Below are positions 12,473 to 23,700 of a DNA stretch of 64,000 bases, piece after piece. The notes beneath the pieces were generated by a model. That model was not told the DNA's origin. It ran no database searches and saw nothing but the letters and a program-made list of their open reading frames with translations. Source of the stretch: Aureobasidium sp. EXF-3400 (lineage: Eukaryota; Ascomycota; Dothideomycetes; Dothideales; Saccotheciaceae); the NCBI GenBank assembly GCA_024195585.1, contig SWBL01000197.1, forward strand, positions 1 through 64,000, given 5' to 3'. Made by a program: the position numbers and the translations under genes. Every line of letters begins with the position of its first letter. Positions within the stretch are counted from its first letter, which is position 1.

Positions 12473-13211
12473 GAGCGAGATGGCGTCTACGGCTACGACA
12501 ATGGCGGCGGTGGATGTAGTAGTTGGCACATGGCACGATGTCTAGCAAGCTGTGCCGTGTTGGTGCATCAAGCACTGGCAGATGACAAGATGGTAGAAGC
12601 TTTGTGCTTTGACTGCTTGTGGATTCGCTGCCGCCATACAAAGTGATCGGCAGAGGTTTGTGATGGTGGAGTTATTCTCGCGTGCAAAACTCAGTATACA
12701 AACATTGCATGCTGTGGTGGCCGCCTGACAAGCGTCAAGAAGTTGCAGCTTTTCGATGCTAGAAGTTACGGAGCACTTATAAGTATATGGTATCTCATTA
12801 AGATCAGACTAAGATATTCATACATTCTACACATTCTATAGCTTTTGACCTAGAATCAATCGGTATGTAAGATGCTATAGTTGAGATAAATAGCATATAT
12901 GGACTTTTGCACGCGAGAACAGGATCAAGTGGCCGTGCGAATGGCGACAGGCTGGTTGCCAGGGAAATGGTGTTGTGCGCAACAAAGCTCCACAATGGTT
13001 CGGACCATCTTCAACCAACTTTTCGGGACCAAGTTAAAGCTCGCATTATCTCGATCGCAATCTGCTCCATCATATTGTATATTCTTGGTGTCGTTCGGCC
13101 ATGACGACTTAGCCCAGATCCTTCTTTCTATCATGCTGGTCCTTTGACACTTGTTCACGCCCGCATTCTTTGGCCATTGCCTTTTCACAACACCATCCAC
13201 GCAGCCCTAAC
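12473..13211. promoter_or_regulatory. divergent promoter region, unknown gene / CDC11
   Basis: 739 bases between two divergently transcribed start codons. The middle, about 12770-12900, is AT-rich. No specific element can be supported. Confidence 0.5.
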
Positions 13212-16200
13212 ATGTCGTCTCAGGTTGCGCCATGGCTCGAGGACCTAGACGAGGACTGGCTCGACCCGCCGTCACTGTCAAATCACTCCACAGACCACCA
13301 ATCTGCCACTGCCGCCGCGCTGAACCAAACTTCGTCGGCCAGTCGCATCCCGCGCAGGAGCAGCGGCCAGTTCTCAATAAACAACAGCTCTGTCAAACAA
13401 CGGAATCCCCTCAAGCCTCTGCCTTCCTCTCAGACCAATGTCCAGCGCCAATCATCAACCTCGTCGGTAGTCCACCACGACTCGGTCAAGCGCTCTCCGG
13501 CAAAGCACCAGACGCTCGAGTGGAAGAAGCGTCTTGTCCGTGGTGAAGTCGGCTACGGCGACCAGACCGACCTCTTTGGTCCCTCAGGCCTCGAAAACAT
13601 CTTCTCTCCAGCTCGCCCTACCTCTTCCAACAACCGTCCGACCTCGTCCAACAGCCCTTCGAGGCTTCTACAGAACACCATCATGCCTCCCTCCAGTCCT
13701 CCACCATGGCCATCGCAAATTGAACCCTCTCAGCTAGACTCGCCCGACGCACAAGGCACATGCCAACGACAGGTCAACGACTCGAACTACACCGACCCAC
13801 AAGACGACAGCCTCATGCGCTATCCCAACTCTCCCAGCCAACTGCACGTCGACCGCTCCGCTTCCAAGCACCAAGGCAACCGCACTATCAGCGCTAACAC
13901 CGATCTGTCAGGCGAGGGCTTTAGTCCTGTCTTCTTGTCAAAACACACGAGCTCCACTGGTGCAGTCAGCTATGCTCCCCTCGACTCGCGCTCTGCACCC
14001 GTCAGTGCTGATGCGTCAATAAATGGCTTGGACTCTGAGCTACCATCTACACCTGGCTTCCGCAAGAACAACAGCGATACTGCAGACAACATGCCCAGTG
14101 TTCCCGAGGTCTCTCTTCCGGACGATCTACCAACTGGCACACCCCCGATCCCGAGCTTCTTGACCTTGAACAGAGTCTCTCCTTCGAGTCCTACAAAGAT
14201 TGAACCCTCTTCCGTCTACGATCGTGATTCGTCTATCTCCCCAGGAGATTCTAGTCCAGTCAGAGAACCTGCAACGCCAAAATTGGGAGATGTCGAAGAG
14301 TCCTCCCTACTGAGCCCACCCAAGAGCAGGCCCTCCCATAGTCCTCTGAAGTTGTTCACGGGGAATTACGACACTTTCACCAACAACAAATTGTTCAGGA
14401 GGATGAGTCAGCTGGAAGGTCTTGATCCCGATCACCCGTTGATCTCACCAGTCCATCCCTGCGACGATCCTTTCGATGACACTCATTCTACTAGTGGCAG
14501 AGTCATCAGCTCAGGTACAGCCAACACTCAAAGGCGCCGACACTCTCAACGTGCAGTGTCAAATCTTAGTAGTTTTGGTGACGGTGACCTGGATGAGCAC
14601 AATTTCGACGCAGACATTTCTATCCCCACTGGCTTGGATCTCGATGCCACATTCGAATCTACTGAAGGCTCGCCACTCCCGAACGCCGTGCCACCTGGCA
14701 GCACTCATCCGTTCCGCTTCCACGTCGAGACTGCACCTCCAATCGAGTCGTCCCCTGAAGTTAGACCCTTCAAACTGAAAAGGAAACTGTCGAAAAGAAG
14801 CAACACAATCAGATCAAGACATTCCGATGACGAACAGGCGCTGGAGCACTTCCCTGTAATCGATCCTTACAACAATGAATTCGATATCAGGGAGGGGAAA
14901 CGACCTCAGAGCTCTCCTGCAAAGGCACCCACTGCTAAACGGCGACGTACGTTGATCACAATGGACGGCAAGCTTCCAGAGCTTGGAGAAGGCTCTGAGA
15001 TCCACATCAAAGTCGATGCGCCAATTAAGAATAACGAACAAGCTCCAGCAGTAACCGAATCTGGTACCGTCAGCGTAGCAAGCAGAAGGGATGTTACCAG
15101 GCCTAGGAATCCTACTCCCAGCCAGAGGCGTCGTGAGCAGATTCAAGCCGAGATCAGTGAAGCGACTTTTGAATATCTCTCGAATTCGCCTCGCCTCGAG
15201 GCCATCAAGGAGACCATTGAGGAGCTTTCAGAACTACCAGCAGAGTCTGTTGATGCTGAGAAAGCCAAGGCAGTCGCAGCTGATATCGCAGCCTTCACAT
15301 TTGATCATTCGAGAGAAGAGACCGAAAGCATACGCAAGCGCTCGTATACCACTCAGGATTTCCTCGACGAGGCTATGCATATCATGTCAATAATCCGCGC
15401 GAAGGGACGACCTCATAGCGGTTTGGACGATGTCGAGGAGTCCAGCGGTGAAATGCAATTCAATAACACGCATTTGCATCCTGATGATCTCGCAAGACAA
15501 GTTGGCTCATTGCGCATCTCCAGATCGGCTTCTCGTGAAGGCAACGAATCCAACTGGAGACCACGAAGCCAAGTCAAGCATGATCCCATGGTTGCCAGTC
15601 GCTTGGAGCAGTTCCGCGAGCAAGACAACTTCAACTTTGTTGACTCGTCACTTCGATCGCTTGATTTCAATGATACTTCAGCTATTGACTTCGCTCAGGA
15701 AGACGTGTCGACTAGGGACCTTGAAGATGCACCAATCATCGAGCCTGGTTGGACTCGTGGACACGCTCGAGCATATTCGAACACTTCACAACAAGGAGCC
15801 CCAGCCAGTCCGACAAAGTCTCAGCACGGTTCGCACCCATCTTTAGACTCTTCAAGTGGAGCCCGTACCATGGGATCTACTTCTTCAAGAGACTTCGTAG
15901 CAAATCTGTCGCCTGAGAAGGTTGCTCATCTAATCCCTGAGCAAATTGCTGGAATGACCTATGATAAGGAGAAGCAGATCTGGGTAAAGGCCAAGCACCT
16001 CAGGCCGCCAACCTTTGACTACTATCATCAGCCAAGCAATGTCAGCAGCGAAGACGACCCATTTGCATACATCCCTGACTTGACTGTCGACGAGATCAAA
16101 GAAATTCAGCGCATCCAGCAAATGCAAGCACGTCGTCAAGTTCTTGCACAACAAGAACAGTCTGAGTACGATACATCTGGCCAGCACACAGAGCTTCCGC

Positions 16201-18509
16201 AACAGGTACCAGACCGCCCACCTCCACAAAGACACGAGGCAACGGGCTCCAGACCTACCACTCGCGATAGCAACGCACCTCACCCATTCACATCGAGCAC
16301 TGCTCCATCCAAGTACTCCGGCTTTGCTTCGAGTCAACAGCAGCAGTTTGACACTCGCGCCACGTCTTGGAGCAATGAGGAGCTTGCCAACATAGCCAGA
16401 GCTAAGCAGCAACAAACACAAACCGGCGACGGCCTTCGCGACCTCAATACTGTCAACATTCCTCAGAACATCTCAGAGGAGACTGAACTGGTCCTCGATG
16501 ATTCGGTCACCGCACATGATCAATCGCAATTGTCACACATCTCTCACGAAGATTCTCTACTAGACGAGCTTCTGAGTGAGGATGATGAGCTTCTCAATGA
16601 AGATTCGATAACGGAAGAACTACCTGCGCCTAAGCAGCGCAGCAGCGGCATTCCACTTCCATCTTGGCCTCTTCATGACCCTCAGCCTGCACGTCGTGGT
16701 GGTCTGAGAAATTCCTCTTTGAGAAGACAGACTTTCCAGCGAGGTTTCCCTTCTGGTCAAGACCAAAGAGAGGTGTCGTTCGTCGCAACTTTCCCCGACA
16801 AGCGAACGATGAGTGTGTCTGTAGTGGCTCAGCCAGCGCCTACAATGGCTGCGCCAAATCAAGAGTATGGTCTTTCATCTCCTGCTCGTATGGATGGCAC
16901 ATTTTATCTCAGCGATCTCCCCGATTTCACCGTTAACGACGTTGATGAGGAACGTCCATCTGAGAAAGCTTTGGCTAGACGAGTGGCTCGCGTGAACAGT
17001 GGAGACAGATATGCCATGGCCGTGCAGAGCCTGGTGAAGACACTCACAGACGTTGAGCCTGATGAGCCATATTGGGAGGACATCAAACAGCTGAACCTTC
17101 GTGATAGAGGTCTTGACTCTGTCCACAATCTGGAAGACTTCTGTACACGACTTGAAGATCTTGACCTGTCGAACAACAACGTTGCACATCTTGAAGGCGC
17201 TCCGACATCTGTTCGCACGCTCAACCTTCGCTCAAATGCTTTGACCAGTCTTACAGCTTGGAGCCACTTGATGAACTTGCAGTATCTCGATATCTCCAAC
17301 AACCAAGTCGAGGACCTGGGTGGACTTTCCATGCTGATTCATCTTCGAGAATTACGCGCAGATGACAACCAGATCTCAAGCCTTGATGGCATCATGAACA
17401 TGGACAGCTTGCTCAAGCTGTCTGTGCGTCGTAATCAACTTTCGAAGGCCGGTTTCGAAGGATGCCAGTTGGCACGCCTCGAGGCGTTGGACCTTAGCGG
17501 CAACAGACTGACCCGTATCTCTGGCATCCAGGCGCTGTCATCGTTGGAGCGTTTGGTTGTGGACGATAACAAGCTTGAACACTTCTCGACAATTCAGGAT
17601 GGATCTTCCGGCTCCAGACTGCATTGCTTGTCATTGCAGAAGAACAGAATGGCCACTCTAGATGTCTCGGCCTACATCAGCCTTCGCTACTTGAACGTGG
17701 ATGAGAACAAATTGTCGACTATTCGGGGCATCGAGAACTTGCATCACATCGATGTGCTGTCCATGCGCAAGCAGGATCTCAAGCACGGCAAAGCTCAACA
17801 GTTGACCATCTTCGATCAACGACTCTCCGCTCGCTCGCTGTTCCTGTCCTCGAACATCGTTCCTACTCTTGACCTGCCTAACTCTTATCATAGCGTTCAG
17901 AATCTGGAGATGGCCTCGTGTGGGCTGCAAGAGCTACCCAGCGACTTTGGTCTCAAGTTCCCCAACTTACGCACCTTGAACATGTCCTTCAACGCGATCA
18001 CAGACATTCGTCCACTGCTGAACATCACACGTTTGGAGAAACTTCATGTTTCAGGAAACCGCATCGCACGTCTTCGCAAAACGGTTGCTGTGCTGGCACG
18101 CATGCCACACTTACGCAAAACAGATCTCAGAGACAACCCCATCACACATGGCTTCTATGCACCCGTCTCTGTGGTCAAGAACACCATCAGCACTGTTTCT
18201 AAATACGAGGAACAATTGTCTGAAGAACAATTGCAACTGCAAATGGCCATGTCGCATCGTCTCCCCAACGCCGATCACGCGACGGATACCGAGCATCTCG
18301 CTCGCTTGGATGAGGACACCAAGCTACGACGACGCGTCTACGAGATTCTTCTCAGTAATGGTTGCAAGAATTTGTTCACCCTTGACGGTCTTTCGTTTGC
18401 TAAAGACAGAGCGCTCATAAGAGATAGTGTGTGGGAGAGATTACTCAAACTCGGAGTGGTGAGAAAGTCGGGTGCAAAGGGGCAAGAGACGGAAGTATCG
18501 ATGAGTTAG
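13212..18509 (+). CDS. cdc11: Cdc11/Nud1-type septation scaffold with leucine-rich repeats
   Basis: Spindle-pole-body scaffold of the septation initiation (mitotic exit) network, which recruits the GTPase and kinase modules. Single exon of 1765 residues from the ATG at 13212 (MSSQVAPWLEDLDEDW, a family-typical acidic start); the open frame extends 14 codons further up to a TTG. About 1290 residues of Ser/Pro-rich, mostly disordered sequence with many SP/TP sites are followed by about twelve leucine-rich repeats at residues 1290-1635 (for example LEDLDLSNN, LQYLDISNN, LEALDLSGN, LRTLNMSFN) and a helical cap. This architecture, with LRRs only at the C-terminus, is that of Cdc11/Nud1. Phosphoregulation by SIN/MEN kinases is known for the family; sites cannot be assigned here. 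Confidence 0.92.
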   Translation: MSSQVAPWLEDLDEDWLDPPSLSNHSTDHQSATAAALNQTSSASRIPRRSSGQFSINNSSVKQRNPLKPLPSSQTNVQRQSSTSSVVHHDSVKRSPAKHQTLEWKKRLVRGEVGYGDQTDLFGPSGLENIFSPARPTSSNNRPTSSNSPSRLLQNTIMPPSSPPPWPSQIEPSQLDSPDAQGTCQRQVNDSNYTDPQDDSLMRYPNSPSQLHVDRSASKHQGNRTISANTDLSGEGFSPVFLSKHTSSTGAVSYAPLDSRSAPVSADASINGLDSELPSTPGFRKNNSDTADNMPSVPEVSLPDDLPTGTPPIPSFLTLNRVSPSSPTKIEPSSVYDRDSSISPGDSSPVREPATPKLGDVEESSLLSPPKSRPSHSPLKLFTGNYDTFTNNKLFRRMSQLEGLDPDHPLISPVHPCDDPFDDTHSTSGRVISSGTANTQRRRHSQRAVSNLSSFGDGDLDEHNFDADISIPTGLDLDATFESTEGSPLPNAVPPGSTHPFRFHVETAPPIESSPEVRPFKLKRKLSKRSNTIRSRHSDDEQALEHFPVIDPYNNEFDIREGKRPQSSPAKAPTAKRRRTLITMDGKLPELGEGSEIHIKVDAPIKNNEQAPAVTESGTVSVASRRDVTRPRNPTPSQRRREQIQAEISEATFEYLSNSPRLEAIKETIEELSELPAESVDAEKAKAVAADIAAFTFDHSREETESIRKRSYTTQDFLDEAMHIMSIIRAKGRPHSGLDDVEESSGEMQFNNTHLHPDDLARQVGSLRISRSASREGNESNWRPRSQVKHDPMVASRLEQFREQDNFNFVDSSLRSLDFNDTSAIDFAQEDVSTRDLEDAPIIEPGWTRGHARAYSNTSQQGAPASPTKSQHGSHPSLDSSSGARTMGSTSSRDFVANLSPEKVAHLIPEQIAGMTYDKEKQIWVKAKHLRPPTFDYYHQPSNVSSEDDPFAYIPDLTVDEIKEIQRIQQMQARRQVLAQQEQSEYDTSGQHTELPQQVPDRPPPQRHEATGSRPTTRDSNAPHPFTSSTAPSKYSGFASSQQQQFDTRATSWSNEELANIARAKQQQTQTGDGLRDLNTVNIPQNISEETELVLDDSVTAHDQSQLSHISHEDSLLDELLSEDDELLNEDSITEELPAPKQRSSGIPLPSWPLHDPQPARRGGLRNSSLRRQTFQRGFPSGQDQREVSFVATFPDKRTMSVSVVAQPAPTMAAPNQEYGLSSPARMDGTFYLSDLPDFTVNDVDEERPSEKALARRVARVNSGDRYAMAVQSLVKTLTDVEPDEPYWEDIKQLNLRDRGLDSVHNLEDFCTRLEDLDLSNNNVAHLEGAPTSVRTLNLRSNALTSLTAWSHLMNLQYLDISNNQVEDLGGLSMLIHLRELRADDNQISSLDGIMNMDSLLKLSVRRNQLSKAGFEGCQLARLEALDLSGNRLTRISGIQALSSLERLVVDDNKLEHFSTIQDGSSGSRLHCLSLQKNRMATLDVSAYISLRYLNVDENKLSTIRGIENLHHIDVLSMRKQDLKHGKAQQLTIFDQRLSARSLFLSSNIVPTLDLPNSYHSVQNLEMASCGLQELPSDFGLKFPNLRTLNMSFNAITDIRPLLNITRLEKLHVSGNRIARLRKTVAVLARMPHLRKTDLRDNPITHGFYAPVSVVKNTISTVSKYEEQLSEEQLQLQMAMSHRLPNADHATDTEHLARLDEDTKLRRRVYEILLSNGCKNLFTLDGLSFAKDRALIRDSVWERLLKLGVVRKSGAKGQETEVSMS

Positions 18510-19096
18510 GATCTTGTCGAGTATCCGGATGAAGTGGACTTTTGCGAAATTTGACGATTTGTACGAAACTATTGCATTGATTGGAAACACAGATAGGGGA
18601 GTACAAGGCAGGGAACGATGGCGTTACGTGGGTTTTCTTTTCTTGTATCGGTATCTTTTTTATTAGATTCTTCTATTCGACAGTTTTATCACGAACAAAC
18701 AGTTTCTCTTATCAATCTCACTTGTCTTTTACGACCATGATGTAGTCACAGCAGTATCTAGAGTCTCAGTGGGCAATTCCATTCATCTGATCAATCACCG
18801 TGCTTCTGGTATTTGGGCATGCGATGAGAATGCAGGCAGTCAGGGTTGTGCTCGAAGCATATTGGGATGATGAGAGTCACGTGGGACCGTGTGATGACCA
18901 CATGTCAGACACGGTCGCTCCTGCCTGGCAATTGTGGCGATTTCCCCACAGTATAGAGGCTACAATCACGCTAGTCGCGTCCGCCTCCAAAGATGACTTG
19001 ACGATAAATTGTTCGCCTCCTTGTGATATTCGATCTTTGACAATCGCGTTTCTCAAACACTCTTTCCTACCTCAAGCAAGTCAAGCTACCATCACA
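18510..19096. promoter_or_regulatory. CDC11 3' end and RAD51 promoter region
   Basis: 587 bases between two plus-strand genes. A T-rich stretch at about 18640-18730 fits the upstream 3' UTR. Two TCGCGT hexamers, at 18975-18980 and 19044-19049, lie within 125 bases of the RAD51 start and resemble the MluI-box core (ACGCGT) used in G1/S control; this is suggestive only. Confidence 0.45.
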
Positions 19097-20257
19097 ATGA
19101 GTGCCGAAGGACAAGAACTCGCATCCCAGTCTGGCTACGAAGATGGCGCTGCTGGTGGACCTGGTGCACCCACGCCACTCTCTGCTCTAGAGGTACGATA
19201 CTGCTAGGCGTATTCTTCTCTGATCACAAACTAAGTGTGCTGCAGGGAATGGCAGGTTTGACAAAGAGAGATATCCAACTCTTCATTGAAGGTGGATTCC
19301 ACACCGTCGAGTCAGTGGCGTACACGCCGAAGATGGTGCTTGAGCGCATCAAGGGTGTATCGGAACAGAAAGCAACCAAGGTCCTTGTAGAGGGTAAGTC
19401 GCTCCTGCTTCTGGCCATATGCGCCACAGCTAACACAGACCCTAGCTGCAAAACTTGTGCCTATGGGCTTCACGACCGCTACTGAGATGCACGCACGCCG
19501 CAGCGAACTCATTTCTATCACGACTGGTTCCAAGCAGCTCGATACGTTACTTGCTGGAGGAATTGAAACAGGATCCATCACGGAAGTCTTTGGCGAGTTC
19601 AGAACGGGAAAGAGTCAGCTGTGTCATACTCTGGCAGTGACGTGCCAGCTACCCTTCGATATGGGTGGTGGTGAAGGAAAGTGCCTCTATATCGATACCG
19701 AAGGTACTTTCAGACCGGTCCGTCTGCTTGCCGTGGCGCAAAGATACGGACTGTCAGGAGAAGAAGTTCTCGACAATGTCGCATATGCGCGCGCATACAA
19801 CTCGGAGCACCAGCTTGATCTGCTCAACCAGGCGGCACAGATGATGACGGAAACACGCTTCTCGCTCTTGATCGTCGACTCGGCAACGGCACTCTACCGC
19901 ACTGATTTCTCTGGACGTGGTGAGCTGTCGTCAAGACAGACACATCTGGCCAAGTTCATGCGCACTCTGCAACGCCTGGCAGACGAGTTTGGTATCGCGG
20001 TCCTTATCACCAACCAGGTGGTGGCACAGGTGGACGGTGGACCTAGTGCCATGTTCAACCCAGATCCGAAGAAGCCTATTGGTGGCAACATTATTGCGCA
20101 CGCCAGTACAACACGTCTCAGTCTGAAGAAGGGTCGTGGTGAGACCAGAATATGCAAGATCTACGACAGCCCCTGCTTGCCGGAGAGCGATGCTATGTTC
20201 GCCATCAAGGAGGACGGCATTGGCGACCCCAGTCCTAAGGATCTCGACAACAACTAG
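19097..20257 (+). CDS. RAD51: Rad51 recombinase
   Basis: Eukaryotic RecA-family recombinase that forms nucleoprotein filaments and performs strand exchange in homologous recombination. Three exons (19097-19192, 19246-19393, 19446-20257) give 351 residues, the usual length. A short acidic/Gly-rich N-terminus is followed by the helix-hairpin-helix domain ([20 protein letters not shown], residues about 36-90), then the ATPase core: Walker [10 protein letters not shown], Walker [11 protein letters not shown], and the RAD51-specific loop [22 protein letters not shown] precedes the DNA-binding loop 2 region. The sequence matches mitotic Rad51 rather than Dmc1 ([18 protein letters not shown]; ends in acidic DNN). 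Introns 1 and 2 are 53 and 52 nt. Confidence 0.98.
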
Positions 20258-20707
20258 ACGATGCACCTAACAGAGTGTACATGAGGGACGAGGATATTGC
20301 TTTTGAGCTTGCTTTTGGGATTTCAAGATACCACGCGGCGGGGAATAATGGTGTTGCATCTTTTGGCTTGGCGTTAGAAGGACGAGCATTTGCGGCATCA
20401 CAAGATAAAGGTCTGGAAGATGGCTAGGAGTCACGGGCGGTAGCTTGAGTGATACCACAGTAAAAATCACAATGTTTTTTGACCATTTGAATTGGTTCGA
20501 ACTAAGTTAATGTGTTGCAAGTGAAACGATGATGAATGAGTGAAAGCTGGTCTCGGTCTCGCGCAAAAAGCTGGGGCAGCTCCAGTCGCGAAGTTTGGAA
20601 GTTCAGTCTTCTTCAGTAGCAGCTCGGCGCGCCATCACAGCAAACACGCCTCGGACTTCTCTTCTCAGACATCGACCATCCGCAGGTCGACGTTACATGG
20701 AGATAGA
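20258..20707. other. RAD51 3' end and NUP120 promoter
   Basis: 450 bases. The NUP120 frame is open upstream of its ATG back to 20540, but the only other possible start there is a GTG, so 20708 is taken as the start. No other gene is seen. Confidence 0.55.
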
Positions 20708-23700
20708 ATGGCCATGACCGTGACAGCTCCATTGGCGCCCTGTCTATACACCGAGGCCCGCCTGAACATCGAGCCCACCTACGCCAACTCGACCCTACAC
20801 ATCCCTACCGAAGGCCCGTCCTCGTTCTTTTCGCGCAAACGTCCAAGAGCCGATGACATCCTAGCCGATGCTGATGAAGAAGCATACGCGAAACGCCATC
20901 TGGCCACCGAGTCGTCCATCTTCTTCCGTCGCCAGAACAGGAACCCGCGATGCTTCCTCTGGCGCGTGCTCGAGGAGGGCAGACTGCTACACATCCAGAG
21001 TGTCGACTTGATCCAAGCCCGCAGAAATACCCAAGAAAGCGTCATCACCTTCGCTCTGAGCTTCAGCAACCCCATCAGGACCAATGGCGTCGCCTTTGCC
21101 GATGCTGTCGAGCGCGATGCTCTTGAAGTCTTCGTCTTGACCACCAAGGACGAACTCTTCACCTTCACCCTGCGCAAAGACCTCCTCCTACGTGGCTCAC
21201 TGCCATCGCCTGCCGACTTCGATCCCACAAGTTGCTTCAAGCTTCACCAATCGCCCTCGTTCAGCTTCCGACACCCCTACAAGCTCGTCGCTCTTAGTTC
21301 GATGGACTTGCTTGTTTCTCTTGCCGACGGTGGTCTGTTGCGTCTTTCCAGGAATGTCGGCCAGGGCCAAGGAACATGGCACGAGACCTCTTTCAGCGAA
21401 CCTGGCTGGGGCTTGTCTTTCAAGACTTTCTTCTCCATGAGAAGCCAGAATCCCATCACCCTCGACGGCAAACAATTCGATCCCTCGACTGCCGCTGCTA
21501 TCGCCTTGTCGCCAGATACCACCCACGTCTTCACCGTGTGCTTGAACCACACTTTGAAAGCATGGAATCTACAAACTGGAAAGCTGGGTGTCCAGACCGA
21601 CCTTCTCAACGAGAACCACAAGGATCTGCAGTCTGCCTCATCCCAGTTTGTCATGAACACTCATCCAGGAACTCTTCTCAAGCTTTTCCAAGTCGATGGT
21701 AGCCCCGATGGCGATATGTACTACGCTGTTACGAATTCGCCAAAGGATCATCAGTTCAAATTCTGGGCTATCTTGGATGCCGACGATATTGAGCTGGGCA
21801 TTCGCGACGTCCAACCAGATACCAAACTCATTCCTCCTCTTGATGAACTAATGAACACAAACGCCTGGCAACTTGTCGAGTACCACGTTCGTCCTTCGAA
21901 GGGCTGGCGCAACACTCAATTGTGGATCCGAGTCAGATCTGGTGCCGTATGCAAAATCTTCACCCTAACCTTCGATCTGCTTTCCGTGCCTGAAGACCTC
22001 GAAGATGCATGGCGCAACAACTGGGCTGTTGTTGACGAAGGTTCCCTCACCATCGAGGCTCTGATGGACGACCTCTCATACCCTGGAGACGCTGATATTC
22101 AGCTCAGAGTGGAAGACTGCTCCAGTCTCAGCGACCGATGGCTGGACTTCCTCTTTCATCCGGGCAGATTTAGTGTGCCTATGCTGGAAAGCGCTCTACA
22201 CATCTACAAGAAAGGCTTGAAACTCTCGACTGATTCGTCTCGATCGATCAAGGAGAGCCCGCTCAAGGGAAGAATATGCGATGCTATTGCCGCCAAAACC
22301 AGTGTTGATCAAGACTCTGAAGGTCACCTCGATTTCGACAAGTACCAGTCCGAGATCGCTGCACAATGGCATGTTTTCTTCGGTCTAGTGCGACATCTTC
22401 ACACTAAGCGCGGCGGGTCTCTCTCATTGGCGTTCGACATGGAAACCGACCTTGCCTGGTCCGTCAGAGCAGATCAAGTTGGCCCTGTCAGGCAATGTAG
22501 TGAAGTTGAGATCATGAACTTCAACAAGGACGTTTTCATCACTCAAGAAGATTCTTTCATCGTTAACTCGATGCCCCTCGCCGACCATCTGACCGATGAG
22601 ACTAGCGTGCATATTGGTCGTCTTCTTGCAGGTGCGAGAACATTCAGAAGAGGATTGTCCTCTGAATTTCAGACAGTCTTCGAGACTGCAAGTGCTGCGG
22701 AAGCTCTCAAGATCGGTGCCAATAACACGATCCCAAATGGTATCCAAGACAAACACCTCGAAGATTTGCGACAGCTCTACGATATATGTGCCCTCCACAC
22801 CGAAGTCACAGACGACGACTTCAACCAACTAACAGAATCGATGCAAGAGCTTGGTGGGCTTGGTGACCTGGACAACGAGCTGTTTTACGCTGTCATCGAA
22901 CGCCTCGTCGAGCCCGAACAGGGTGCTGATGGAGACCAAGCGCTCACTCGTTACGGGGACAAAGCAACGATTCGTGGAGCCCAGGACACTCTTTCTATGA
23001 CCAGGGACATCATTCTCGACCTTCTCGCTTTGGTCATCTTTATGGCTGGTGATCTCGAGGAGGAAGAACTTTCGCCTAGCTTCAGACCTTCGGAGTTGTA
23101 CGAGCATTTGATCATGAAGCTCAAAGAACACAATGTTCTGTTGTGGCTTGCTAGCAACGTACGAGAGGAGCCAACCAAGAAGGCCAAGGACGCTGTTGAC
23201 AGTCCTGTCTCCAAGTCTAACAAATCACAGTACCATCCTACCCTGACGGTGCTTGAAAGTATCTTTATTGGAGACTGGCACAGCTTGCGGTTCCCGGCTT
23301 CGGAGACTCTTCCATTCCTCATCACTTACTGGTGCCGTGCATGGACATATGGAGCTAACATCTCCAATGCCTACAATGGTGTTGTCTGGCATGTTTTGGG
23401 CAATCTCCTGAAGCATCAAGACTACGATCTAGCAACGGACTTCCTCAAATTCGTGCCTGAAGGATCCTGGGCTTCCTATCTCCGAGGAAGACTGAATCTC
23501 GCAGTTGGAGAGTATGCTCTGGCCGCCGAGTACTTCAAGCAAGCAGCTGAGAAACTCTCTTCCGCCGAGAAGAGCCAAAAGATCGATGAGTTGGATACTT
23601 CAGGCTTGATCGACCCTCAAGCGCGCAACTTCTTCAACAATGGATTGCCTCGCTACTATCTGCACATTTCATACTTGTTTGAGCGCAGTCGACTGCACGC

